From NCBI GenBank assembly GCA_028283655.1, contig JAPWKE010000003.1:2356001-2420000 (forward strand): DNA of 64,000 nt, read 5' to 3'. The notes under the pieces were generated by a model. The model made no database searches and was not told the DNA's origin. It was given only the letters and a program-made list of their open reading frames with translations. Numbering within the stretch: the stretch's first letter is position 1; each line of letters begins with the position of its first letter. This document shows, one piece after another, positions 1 to 7,719 of this stretch. The stretch is from Acidobacteriaceae bacterium (GTDB lineage Bacteria; Acidobacteriota; Terriglobia; Terriglobales; Acidobacteriaceae). Both the position numbers and the translations under genes were made by a program.

Positions 1-63
1 TAGCCGTGCCCCCTCAGACAATGGCCTCTGCGCAAAGACCAATGGCCGCAGGGGCATTCTGGA

Positions 64-121
64 GTAGCCGTGACCTTCAGGCCACGGAATCAGCTTCTGC
101 ATAAAGGGGCTCCAGCCCGGC
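64..121 (+). repeat. REP-like double hairpin with GTAG head
   Basis: A GTAG tetranucleotide (64-67) is followed at once by an imperfect hairpin (68-87, CCGTG...CACGG) and then by a second short hairpin, GGGGCTCCAGCCCGG, near 106-120. The same head-plus-two-hairpins layout recurs near 29616, 34326, 34527 and 37033. It matches the known layout of bacterial REP/BIME elements. Bases 1-63 upstream hold no gene that I can support. Confidence 0.55.
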
Positions 122-136
122 ATCTCCACAAAACCG

Positions 137-165
137 TTGACACTTTGCAATACAAAGTTTTAACT
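137..165 (+). promoter_or_regulatory. sigma70-type promoter with operator in its spacer
   Basis: A perfect -35 box, TTGACA (137-142), is followed by exactly 17 bases and a weak -10, TTAACT (160-165). The spacer is filled by the first arm of the palindrome at 141-180, so a bound regulator would block polymerase. The predicted transcript starts near 172, just before the ATG at 190. Confidence 0.6.
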
Positions 166-180
166 TTGTATTGCAAAGTG
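141..180. promoter_or_regulatory. 40-bp palindromic operator
   Basis: Bases 141-159 (CACTTTGCAATACAAAGTT) are the exact reverse complement of 162-180, separated by two bases. Each arm is itself a dyad, ACTTTG-N5-CAAAGT. A third copy of the 17-base dyad sits just before the CreD-like gene at 1216-1233. The natural candidate to bind it is the winged-helix protein encoded at 794-1180. Confidence 0.75.
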
Positions 181-189
181 GTGATGCTT

Positions 190-804
190 ATGAACGATCT
201 CGATCGAGCACTTGGAGACATTCGCGATATCCGCCGAAACATGGCGCAGAACACCGTCTTCCGCGGCTATGGGCCGCTGGCGCTCTGCACCACGGCGGCC
301 TTCGCCGTAATCGCCGCACTCCTGCAAGCGCACTTCGTTCCGTTGCCAACAGAACATCCGCGCCTCTACGTCGGCCTCTGGACTTCGACAGGTGTGCTTT
401 CCGCAGCCTGGATCCTCGTGCACGCCGTCACGCGCTCTCGTCGACTGCACTCCGCGCTCGCCGATGACATGATCTCGCTGGCAATTGAGCAGTTCCTTCC
501 CGCTGCCGTCGCAGGCTGCCTGCTCACCATCGTCCTTCTTCTCAACGCTCCACAATCGATCTGGATGCTTCCCGGCCTCTGGCAACTCATCTACAGCCTC
601 GGGGTCTTCGCCTCCTGCCGCTTTCTCCCACGCGCCATGCTTTCGGCTGCTGCATGGTTTCTGCTCAGTGGACTCCTCTGCCTCAGCCTCGGCAACCAAC
701 GTGCGCTGCAGCCATGGACGATGGCAAGCGCCTTCGGCATCGGCCAGACGCTCATCGGCCTCGTACTCTACGCAACCGCAAAAGGAGAGGCCCATGACGC
801 CTAA
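190..804 (+). CDS. six-helix integral membrane protein, function unknown
   Basis: A 204-residue protein whose first 27 residues are charged and cytoplasmic-looking (MNDLDRALGDIRDIRRNM), followed by about six hydrophobic segments near residues 28-50, 61-80, 103-123, 125-142, 145-165 and 175-195. I chose the ATG at 190 because the promoter/operator ends at 180 and the frame further upstream runs through a repeat. It overlaps the next gene, a winged-helix regulator, by 11 bases, so the two are co-transcribed and probably translationally coupled. I recognise no family. The place in a regulator/CreD unit suggests an envelope role or a role as membrane partner of the regulator, but that is inference. 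Confidence 0.75.
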   Translation: MNDLDRALGDIRDIRRNMAQNTVFRGYGPLALCTTAAFAVIAALLQAHFVPLPTEHPRLYVGLWTSTGVLSAAWILVHAVTRSRRLHSALADDMISLAIEQFLPAAVAGCLLTIVLLLNAPQSIWMLPGLWQLIYSLGVFASCRFLPRAMLSAAAWFLLSGLLCLSLGNQRALQPWTMASAFGIGQTLIGLVLYATAKGEAHDA

Positions 805-1180
805 CCAGGACGACAATGAAGGACGTTTTGCCTACGAGGGTCTGGACCGCGTCATCCACGAACGCGCTCGCCTCAGCATTCTCACCTCACTGCTCTCCCA
901 CGCATCCGGGCTTTCCTTCGTCGAGCTCAAACAGCTCTGCAGCCTCACCGATGGCAACCTCGCTCGCCATCTACAGTTGCTCGAGGCCGAAAGCATGATC
1001 AAGATCTCCAAGGATACACAGCGACCCCGCACGCAGACTATTTGCTCCATCACAACTGCAGGACGCAAGCGTTACGTCGAGTACCTGGCCACGCTGGAGC
1101 AGGTGGTACGTGATGCAGCAGCCATCCAGAAGCAAGCGCTCAAACAAAGCCGTAAGCTCAAGCTCGCTTCAGAGCAGTAA
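794..1180 (+). CDS. winged-helix transcriptional regulator
   Basis: A 128-residue protein with one winged-helix DNA-binding domain: helices around residues 15-50, a recognition region TDGNLARHLQLLEAESMI near 51-70, a wing carrying KISKDTQRPRTQTICSIT, and a C-terminal helix suited to dimerisation. It resembles small single-domain MarR/ArsR-like regulators. The start at 794 has AGGAG about seven bases upstream and overlaps the preceding membrane-protein gene by 11 bases. The dyads at 141-180 and 1216-1233 flank its transcription unit and are the obvious targets, so autorepression plus control of the CreD-like gene is likely. No sensor domain is visible, so the signal is unknown. Confidence 0.85.
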   Translation: MTPNQDDNEGRFAYEGLDRVIHERARLSILTSLLSHASGLSFVELKQLCSLTDGNLARHLQLLEAESMIKISKDTQRPRTQTICSITTAGRKRYVEYLATLEQVVRDAAAIQKQALKQSRKLKLASEQ

Positions 1181-1215
1181 GCTCTTCGCTTCAATCTGAA
1201 TTTGCCGTGCCTTCC

Positions 1216-1233
1216 AACTTTGCAATACAAAGT
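1216..1233. promoter_or_regulatory. single operator copy before the CreD-like gene
   Basis: AACTTTGCAATACAAAGT repeats one arm of the 141-180 palindrome exactly. It lies only three bases before the AGGAG ribosome-binding site (1237-1241) of the gene starting at 1248. A -10-like AATACA lies inside it, with TTGCCG about 17 bases further upstream, so it may control a second promoter. Bound protein could also act as a roadblock. Confidence 0.65.
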
Positions 1234-1247
1234 AAAAGGAGATTTAA

Positions 1248-1973
1248 ATGAACTTTGCCTCTATCCTCCAACCTGACAACAGCGCTTCCAAACACTTCTT
1301 CACCAGCTTCAGCACGGGCAGTAAATTCTTTGTCCTTCTCTTTATGGCCATCTTTATGAGCATTCCGGCCTTCTTCGTCGATAGTCTTGCCGATGGCCGC
1401 GCCCAGACTCATCATGCAATAACAACCTACGACGACAAAGGCATCGTGCATCCGCCCGCAGCAGTTCTTGGCATCAGGCTTGCTGACTCGTACCGAGGCG
1501 TTACTCGTTCATTGAAATACATCACTCTCTTCCTTGGCCTCGTCTTTCTCACGTACTTCATCTTTGAGGTACGCTCAGGCCACAGGGTTCACATTGCGCA
1601 GTACGCCCTCGTAGGCGTTGGCCAGACAGCCTTCTACCTTCTTCTCTTGTCGTTCGCCGAGCACCTTGGTTTTGATCTTTCCTTTCTCATTGCAGGCGCG
1701 GCTACAGTTCTTCTTTTCTCCTTCAATGCAGAATGGCTCTTCGGCAGTCGCCAACACAGCAAGCAAGCCTTCATCATCTTCGGTCTTCTCTACGCGTTCA
1801 TATACGTCCTGCTTCGTCTCGACAACTATGCCCTGATGATCGGAGCTCTGGTCAGCTTTGGAGCCGTGGCCGCGACCATGTACCTAACCCGCAACGTCGA
1901 CTGGTATGAAGGCAGAACGGCGCCCGCCGGAGCAACCCCGAACGCCACATCGCGCCACTCTTTCCTCGACTAA
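1248..1973 (+). CDS. creD: CreD-like inner-membrane protein lacking its periplasmic domain
   Basis: A 241-residue membrane protein. Residues 26-46 form a helix followed by a DSLADGRAQTHH segment, which resembles the N-terminal anchor of CreD. From about residue 80 the pattern DSYRGVTRSLKY and five helices, with the AQYALVG and TRNVDWY motifs, match the C-terminal half of CreD. Family members are usually near 450 residues, and here the large domain between these parts is absent. CreD proteins are linked to envelope stress; E. coli creD is under CreBC, whereas this gene follows a small winged-helix regulator and its operator. The start has AAAAGGAG six bases upstream. Family assignment is good; function is unproven. 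Confidence 0.75.
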   Translation: MNFASILQPDNSASKHFFTSFSTGSKFFVLLFMAIFMSIPAFFVDSLADGRAQTHHAITTYDDKGIVHPPAAVLGIRLADSYRGVTRSLKYITLFLGLVFLTYFIFEVRSGHRVHIAQYALVGVGQTAFYLLLLSFAEHLGFDLSFLIAGAATVLLFSFNAEWLFGSRQHSKQAFIIFGLLYAFIYVLLRLDNYALMIGALVSFGAVAATMYLTRNVDWYEGRTAPAGATPNATSRHSFLD

Positions 1974-2064
1974 ACAATTCCTCGACCAAACAGAATGGCT
2001 GCATCGGCACAATCGATGCAGCCGTTCACCGCTCTCCGACATGTCATGGTGCATCCTAATACTC

Positions 2065-3030
2065 ATGGCAAACGAACTCACTACAAGACGACTCGGCAAC
2101 AGCGACCTGCACCTCACCCGCATCGGCTTCGGCGCATGGGCCATCGGTGGCGACGACTGGGCGCACGGCTGGGGACCACAAGACGACAACGACTCCATAG
2201 CCGCACTTCACCACGCCATCGACGTTGGCATCAACTGGATCGACACCGCCGCCGTCTACGGACTCGGCCACTCCGAAGTAATCGTTGGCAAGGCCCTCAA
2301 GTCCGCCGGCAGCAAGCCCTACATCTTTACCAAGTGCGCCATGACCTGGGGAGAAGACCGCAAAATCGTTCAGTCCCTGAAGAAGATTCGCCAGGAGTGC
2401 GAAGACAGCCTCAAGCGCCTCGACATCGACACCATCGATCTCTACCAGATCCACTGGCCCGTACCCGACGACGAAATCGAAGAAGGCTGGCAGGTCATGG
2501 CCGATCTACAGCGCGAAGGCAAGGTTCGCTACATCGGCGTCTCCAACTTCACCGTTGAGCAGATGAAGCGCGCGCAAAAGATTGCCTCCATCACCTCGCA
2601 GCAGCCACCTTACTCGGCAATCAACCGCAGCTACGAAGCCGAGAACCTCCCCTTCTGCCTCGAGCACAACATCGGCGTCATCAACTACGCGCCCATGCAC
2701 AGCGGTCTACTCACCGGAGCCATGTCCCGCGAGCGCGTTGCTACGCTGCCCGACACCGACTTCCGCAAGCGCGCCAAGAACTACCAGGAACCGCAACTCA
2801 GCAAGAACCTCGCGCTCGCAGAAAAGATGAAAGAGATCGGCACGCGTCACAACGTCATCGCCGGCGTCATCGCAACCGCGTGGACTCTCCACAACCCCGC
2901 CATCACGGCAGCCATCGTTGGCGGCCGCAATGCCAGCCAGATCGACGGCGTCCTCCCTGCAGCGTCGTTCACCCTCACCGAGGCCGAGTACGAGGAGATC
3001 AACAGCTTTCTCGCGCAGAACCTCGAATAA
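2065..3030 (+). CDS. aldo/keto reductase
   Basis: A 321-residue NADPH-type aldo/keto reductase of about the usual barrel length. The complete catalytic tetrad is visible: Asp60 and Tyr65 in DTAAVYG, Lys90 in FTKCAM, and His130 in YQIHWP. The strand-loop GFGAWAIGG at 21-29 is typical. The ATG at 2065 was chosen because homology begins at ANELTTRRLG; the frame extends upstream with no support. It is a single gene, with a TAATAC box just before the start and a terminator after it. It should reduce an aldehyde or ketone in the cytoplasm; the substrate cannot be read from the sequence. Confidence 0.88.
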   Translation: MANELTTRRLGNSDLHLTRIGFGAWAIGGDDWAHGWGPQDDNDSIAALHHAIDVGINWIDTAAVYGLGHSEVIVGKALKSAGSKPYIFTKCAMTWGEDRKIVQSLKKIRQECEDSLKRLDIDTIDLYQIHWPVPDDEIEEGWQVMADLQREGKVRYIGVSNFTVEQMKRAQKIASITSQQPPYSAINRSYEAENLPFCLEHNIGVINYAPMHSGLLTGAMSRERVATLPDTDFRKRAKNYQEPQLSKNLALAEKMKEIGTRHNVIAGVIATAWTLHNPAITAAIVGGRNASQIDGVLPAASFTLTEAEYEEINSFLAQNLE

Positions 3031-3046
3031 GCAACTCTTCCTACGC

Positions 3047-3082
3047 AAAAAAGCAGGCCCGGCGATCACTCGCCGGGCCTGC
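3047..3082 (-). terminator. bidirectional rho-independent terminator
   Basis: A 12-bp perfect stem (3053-3064 with 3071-3082, loop ATCACT) has a six-A run on its left flank. It therefore reads as a strong terminator for the minus-strand VWFA gene and a weaker one for the reductase on the plus strand. Confidence 0.85.
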
Positions 3083-3094
3083 TTCCGTCTCGAT

Positions 3095-4699
3095 CTACTT
3101 CACCAGAGACACGTCATACGTCCCCATTTTCCCGCTGTTGTTATCACGCACGACGAACCTCAGAGTCATCGCCTTTAGAGCAGGTTGGGCCTCGAAATAG
3201 AAGTTCGCAAGTTCTTTTTCATCATGCAGGTTGACGTCAGTTTTCGCTGTCGCGGAGCCGTTATTCGCAACGTGCCCTATAGGCCGACCTCTCTTATTGA
3301 GCGAAACCGCCATAACGGTAACATCGGCCTTTGAAGAGCCATCGTCCTGCGGCTGCCAGGCAAGCTCCGGGGCCTGCACCCGAACGATCCAATCATCTTC
3401 ATTGGCCTCTGCGTCGGTATTGTGATCAACAATCAACGCCAAACCGTTCATCGGCCTTGAGCTCGTTGCCGCCGTGCTCAAGTCATAACTCAGCTCATGT
3501 TTCGCGTTATAAGCTGACACCGTCCCACCGTAATACCCCTTACGAGTCGTCACAACAGCATCCGGGCGACGACACACGACACGAATATTGCGATACTTCA
3601 GCGCATCATTGCTCTTGTTCGTCGGCGAATAACTCATCGTGTAGTACTGCGCAGAGTAATTAACGCTAATCGCTATCTGGTGAGCGATGTTATTCATGTT
3701 GCGGATCGTGCGGCCGCCTGTAACCATGCTCAGGGTATTGAACCCAAGTGAGGTATCCACCGGATCCATCTGTGCCGCCGGTAGTTCTCCCATCAACCCG
3801 GCAAAGGCCATCTCCTGGAAATCAGTGATCTCACTCATCCCTGCCGCAGAGCTTGTCGGGTCCACAACATACAACGTCATGCGTGCATCCAGTAACTCGT
3901 TGGAGACGTGCCTGACCGTATCGTCTACCTCACGATAGTCATTGTGCGCCAGAGACTCAGGATCAAGCGTAGGGAACCCACCACCAACCCAGATCAGATT
4001 CTTACGGCCAGGAATACGCCCATAAACCTGCGTCATCTCCTGGAGTGCACGCAGCGTGGTTTCCAACCGGGTGATTGGCCCGTTATCAGCCTTCCCCTTC
4101 AGCTCCAGGTCCCACGAGTACTTCACAGGAGACTTCTTCAACGCATCTTCAAGCTTGCTTCGGTCGCGAGTAAACTCCTGCAGCAGCTTGAAATGATCCT
4201 GATACACCACCAGCAAGGTCGTCGGCTGGCCTAGTACTGCTGGCTGCTTCGAGAGATACTCTGCCATCTGGCGTCGCGCAAAAGAGCTATCCGCGAAGTG
4301 CGTATTCAATTGATCAAGCACAAGGATGTTAACGGCAGACTGCCCGAAGTTTGCAGGCTTTGCTGGATCAAAGACCTGCGCCTTCGCCTGCTCCGGCGTT
4401 TGCTCTTCGGTGGGAAGCTGATGCTCCGAAGGCTTTTCGAAATTACGAATGGTTTGTGGCTGCTTGTTCTCAAAAATCGCAAAATCATCGCGAGTGAGAT
4501 CTGTGATTGGCTGCCCCTTCTTATCGGTAACAACAACATCCAGCACGACAAGACGAGAAGTAACTTGAATCGTGTTGCCACCTGAAGCAATAGATTGCTG
4601 GGCAGAGACAACACCATGTGCCATCACAAGAAGAATGGCAGCCAGCAATGGTACAAAACACACTCTGTATGTACGAGAAAGAGTTGTTGCGATCTTCAA
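3095..4699 (-). CDS. secreted VWFA-related acidobacterial protein (paralogue 1)
   Basis: A 534-residue protein that starts with a signal peptide (hydrophobic stretch to VSA|QQ near residue 33). It continues with the strand-rich motif VTSRLVVLDVVVTDKKGQP, then RDDFAIFENKQPQTIRNFE, which marks the VWFA-related domain family named for Acidobacteria. A VWA-like core follows (ILVLDQLNTHFADSS, GRKNLIWVGGGF). I chose a TTG start at 4699 because GAGG lies seven to eight bases upstream and the paralogue next to it starts in the same way. A GTG at 4747 is possible but has no ribosome-binding site. Probably exported and binding or adhesive; no enzyme motif is seen. Confidence 0.85.
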   Translation of the reverse strand: MKIATTLSRTYRVCFVPLLAAILLVMAHGVVSAQQSIASGGNTIQVTSRLVVLDVVVTDKKGQPITDLTRDDFAIFENKQPQTIRNFEKPSEHQLPTEEQTPEQAKAQVFDPAKPANFGQSAVNILVLDQLNTHFADSSFARRQMAEYLSKQPAVLGQPTTLLVVYQDHFKLLQEFTRDRSKLEDALKKSPVKYSWDLELKGKADNGPITRLETTLRALQEMTQVYGRIPGRKNLIWVGGGFPTLDPESLAHNDYREVDDTVRHVSNELLDARMTLYVVDPTSSAAGMSEITDFQEMAFAGLMGELPAAQMDPVDTSLGFNTLSMVTGGRTIRNMNNIAHQIAISVNYSAQYYTMSYSPTNKSNDALKYRNIRVVCRRPDAVVTTRKGYYGGTVSAYNAKHELSYDLSTAATSSRPMNGLALIVDHNTDAEANEDDWIVRVQAPELAWQPQDDGSSKADVTVMAVSLNKRGRPIGHVANNGSATAKTDVNLHDEKELANFYFEAQPALKAMTLRFVVRDNNSGKMGTYDVSLVK

Positions 4700-4832
4700 A
4701 CGAGACCTCAAAGTGCGGAGTCCGAAGCAAACGACTAAGGCAGGCACAACACCAAAAAATCAACGGCATACTTCCCGCTGCATGCGCCGAACTTTCTGAT
4801 ACAGAGTACGACGAGATCACCAGCTTCCAAAT

Positions 4833-4895
4833 AAAAAACGATGCAGGACGCAGCAGAGCCCAGCCGACCGGCTGGGCTCTGCTGCATCCTGCATC
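4833..4895 (-). terminator. terminator of VWFA paralogue 2
   Basis: A long, nearly perfect hairpin (about 4840-4895, core GCAGAGCCCAGCC with GGCTGGGCTCTGC) lies just after the stop of the minus-strand gene ending at 4903. It is followed on that strand by a T-run (A-run 4833-4838 on the plus strand). Confidence 0.88.
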
Positions 4896-4902
4896 GAAAC
4901 TC

Positions 4903-6510
4903 TTACTTCTTCGTTATCGCTACATCGAACGACCCCATCTTGCCATTCGTTGCATCACGAACCACAAAACGCAGCATCACAGCCTTCGGCGCAGGCTCCG
5001 CCGTAAAGTCGAAGTTTGCGAGCTTCGCTTCATTACGAAGATTCACGCCTGCACGCGCCGTTGCCGATCCATTCTTGGCAACATGCGTCAGCGGCCTGCC
5101 CTTCTTATCCAACGAGACAGCCATCACGGTGACATCGGCCTTCGAAGATCCATCCTCCATCGACTGCCACGTCAGCCCTGGTGCCTGAACATGAATAATC
5201 CATTCATCATTCAGCACCGCAACAGAAGTGTTTCGCTCTACCGTTATATTCAGCCCGTTCAGCCGCTGCGAACTCGCCGCTGCCGTGCTCAAGTCGTAGC
5301 TCAACTCATGCTTGGCGTTGTACGCCGGCACATTGCCGCCATAGTAGCCCTTGCGCGTCGTCACCACAGTGCCAGGCCGCTTGCAAACCACGCGAATCTT
5401 GCGGAACTTCAAAGCATTGTCGCTCTTGTTCGTCGGCGAGTAGCTCATCGTGTAGAACTGATCCGCATAGTTCACGCTCACTTCAATCTGGTGCGTGATG
5501 TTGTTCATGTTGCGGATCACACGGCCACCCGTCACAGAGCTCAGCGTATCGAACCCCGCAGCGCTATCCACAGGATCGATCGGCGCAGAGCCAAGATCGC
5601 CGCTCAACTGAGCGAACGCCATCTGTTGAAAGTCCGTGATCTCCGTCATCGGCGGAGCAGAACTCGTCGGATCAATCGCATACAAAGTCATGCGTGCGTC
5701 GAGCATCTCGTTCGTCACATGCTTGATGGTGTCATCCACTTCGCGATAGTCGGTGTTTGTCAACGACTCAGGATCGAGCGAAGGGAAACCAGCGCCCAGC
5801 CAGATCAGATTCTTACGCCCCGGAATACGGCCGTATACCTGCGTCATCTCCTGCAACGCACGGATCGAAGTCTCCAGGCGAGTGATCGGCCCATTGTCCG
5901 CCTTGCCTTTCATCTCCAGCTCCCACGAGTAACTCACAGGGGCTTTCTTCAGCGACTCTTCCAGCTTGCTACGATCGCGCGTAAATTCCTGCAGCAACTT
6001 GAAGTGGTCCTGATACACCATCAGCAGCGTCGTCGGGTGATTCAGCGCTTCAGGCTGCTTTGCCAGATACTCCGCCATCTGACGGTGCGCAAACGAGCTG
6101 TCAGCAAAATGCGTATTCAACTGATCAAGAACCAGAATGTCGACCGCCGACTGACCGAACGTCGAAGGCTTCGCCGGATCGAATACCTGCGCCTTAGCCT
6201 GCTCCGGAGTCTGCGCATCATCAGGAAGTTGGTGATCCGACGGCTGCTCGAAGTTACGAATCGACTGCGGCTGGTTATCCTCGTAGATATCAAAATCATC
6301 ACGAGTAAGATCAGGGATCGGCTGACCCTTCTTATCGGTGACGACCACGTCCAACACCACCAGGCGCGACGTGACATGGATTGTGCTTCCGCTCGGTGCA
6401 GCAGCCTGCTGCGCCGAAGCCATCCCGGAAGACAACATTAAAAGAATGGCGCCGAGCGCCTGCGCTCTACGCGCTCCAGATAGGTGGGTGCGATTTGTTG
6501 CGATCTTCAA
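4903..6510 (-). CDS. secreted VWFA-related acidobacterial protein (paralogue 2)
   Basis: A 535-residue protein, colinear with its neighbour at 3095-4699 and highly similar along its whole length, so the pair is a tandem duplication. Signal peptide to about residue 33 (ASA|QQ), then VTSRLVVLDVVVTDKKGQP, RDDFDIYEDNQPQ and the VWA-like core with ILVLDQLNTHFADSS and GRKNLIWLGAGF. The TTG start at 6510 follows AGAGG; both copies share LKIAT as first residues, which supports this start. Each copy has its own terminator. Likely an exported protein; whether the metal-ion site is intact cannot be judged by eye. Confidence 0.87.
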   Translation of the reverse strand: MKIATNRTHLSGARRAQALGAILLMLSSGMASAQQAAAPSGSTIHVTSRLVVLDVVVTDKKGQPIPDLTRDDFDIYEDNQPQSIRNFEQPSDHQLPDDAQTPEQAKAQVFDPAKPSTFGQSAVDILVLDQLNTHFADSSFAHRQMAEYLAKQPEALNHPTTLLMVYQDHFKLLQEFTRDRSKLEESLKKAPVSYSWELEMKGKADNGPITRLETSIRALQEMTQVYGRIPGRKNLIWLGAGFPSLDPESLTNTDYREVDDTIKHVTNEMLDARMTLYAIDPTSSAPPMTEITDFQQMAFAQLSGDLGSAPIDPVDSAAGFDTLSSVTGGRVIRNMNNITHQIEVSVNYADQFYTMSYSPTNKSDNALKFRKIRVVCKRPGTVVTTRKGYYGGNVPAYNAKHELSYDLSTAAASSQRLNGLNITVERNTSVAVLNDEWIIHVQAPGLTWQSMEDGSSKADVTVMAVSLDKKGRPLTHVAKNGSATARAGVNLRNEAKLANFDFTAEPAPKAVMLRFVVRDATNGKMGSFDVAITKK

Positions 6511-6647
6511 AATGAGACCTCTATGTACGGTGTCCAAAGTTTAAATGACGTGCAGAAGTCACTGCGAGTTTCACACAAACGTAGAGTAACGGACTAACAT
6601 GACAGTACACAGCCGCAAAGTCTATGTCCGCGGCAGGAGATTGCTGA

Positions 6648-7568
6648 ATGAACCGATCGAAACTTCGGCTGCTGGCACGCCAGGCCGCTGTAGCAACATT
6701 GATGTTTGCACTCGCAACCGAGCCGACCTGGGCATGGGGCCGTGATGGTCATCGCATCACCGCTCTCGTTGCAGAGTCTTACCTGACGCCTTCGGCCAAA
6801 GCCGCCATTGCCGAACTCCTGCACGGTCAACGAATTTCCGACATCGCCTCATGGCCAGATGAAATTCGTTCCAGCCGTCCCGAGACAGGCCCCTGGCACT
6901 ACATCGACATTCCTCGCTCTGCTGATAAGTTCGATCGTGATCGCGACTGCCCCTTGAACTCCAAGGATCCGAAGAGCCCCTGGCGCGACTGTGTCACCGA
7001 TCGCATCAACTACTTCGAAGGCCGCCTCGGCGATGATTCGCTCACTGAGGACCAGCGTGCCGAAGCCCTTAAGTTTCTCGTTCACTTCATTGGGGATATT
7101 CATCAACCGATGCACGCTATCGGTGACGACCGCGGCGGCAACAGCATCCGCGTCAACTTCCTCGGCTCTCCTCAGTGCGGCAACTACAAGTGCAACCTGC
7201 ACGGCGTCTGGGACGAGTCAATCCTCGAGCACCGCAATCTTAGCAACGAGAAGTACCGTGACCTCCTTCTTACGGAGATCAAGGACAACAACTGGCTACG
7301 TATGAGCGGCGGCGAACCGGTTACCTGGGCCAACGTCTCGCATCACTACGCTGTTCTTGCCTACGCACCGAACGGCGCTCTCCTAGACAGCAAGTACGTC
7401 GCAGAAGAGACCAAGGTAATTGATGCTGAACTCGCACTCGGAGGACTCCGTCTGGCTCGAGTCCTGAACCGCATTCTCGGCGACCCAAGCCAGCAGGACC
7501 CGACCCGCCAGCAGGCACCCGCTGTAGCCGCGCCTGCCCCGGAAGCAACACCTGCACCAACCAAGTAG
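6648..7568 (+). CDS. secreted S1/P1-type nuclease
   Basis: A 306-residue protein. The signal peptide appears cut after residue 29, leaving Trp30 as the new N terminus, as in P1 nuclease where the terminal Trp binds zinc. Further zinc-cluster residues are visible: His35 (WGRDGH), the Asp of DIASWPDE, His of GPWHYIDIP, His/Asp/His in FLVHFIGDIHQPMH, and His/Asp in NLHGVWDES. The enzyme should degrade single-stranded nucleic acids or remove 3' phosphates outside the cytoplasm. The last 35 residues are a Pro/Ala/Gln-rich tail. The ATG has AGGAG eight bases upstream. It reads away from the VWFA pair and has its own terminator. Confidence 0.9.
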   Translation: MNRSKLRLLARQAAVATLMFALATEPTWAWGRDGHRITALVAESYLTPSAKAAIAELLHGQRISDIASWPDEIRSSRPETGPWHYIDIPRSADKFDRDRDCPLNSKDPKSPWRDCVTDRINYFEGRLGDDSLTEDQRAEALKFLVHFIGDIHQPMHAIGDDRGGNSIRVNFLGSPQCGNYKCNLHGVWDESILEHRNLSNEKYRDLLLTEIKDNNWLRMSGGEPVTWANVSHHYAVLAYAPNGALLDSKYVAEETKVIDAELALGGLRLARVLNRILGDPSQQDPTRQQAPAVAAPAPEATPAPTK

Positions 7569-7586
7569 TTTCCAAACACATCAAGT

Positions 7587-7623
7587 AAGCGAACGGGCAG
7601 CCTCATAGGCTGCCCGTTCGCTT
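7587..7623 (+). terminator. terminator of the S1/P1 nuclease gene
   Basis: A 16-17 bp perfect stem (7587-7603 with 7607-7623, loop CAT) lies 18 bases after the stop. No long T-run follows, but the stem is very stable. Confidence 0.75.
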
Positions 7624-7670
7624 GCTGGCTACACATCACTGCTTGAGATCAAACACAAACAATCATTGCA

Positions 7671-7702
7671 CAAGAGAGGCGACCCGAAGGCCGCCTCTCT
7701 TG
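7671..7702 (-). terminator. terminator-like hairpin of the TonB-receptor gene
   Basis: CAAGAGAGGC at 7671-7680 pairs with 7693-7702, and inner bases extend the stem. It lies just beyond the stop of the minus-strand gene ending at 7720. The following T-run is poor, so confidence is moderate. Confidence 0.55.
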
Positions 7703-7719
7703 TTTACATTCCACGCACT

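Noticed and set aside
4618-6441. 607-codon open frame on the plus strand opposite the VWFA paralogue
   Set aside because: It is extremely rich in Arg, His and Leu, has no family resemblance, and lies wholly antisense to a clear secreted protein with signal peptide and terminator. It results from GC-rich codon bias.
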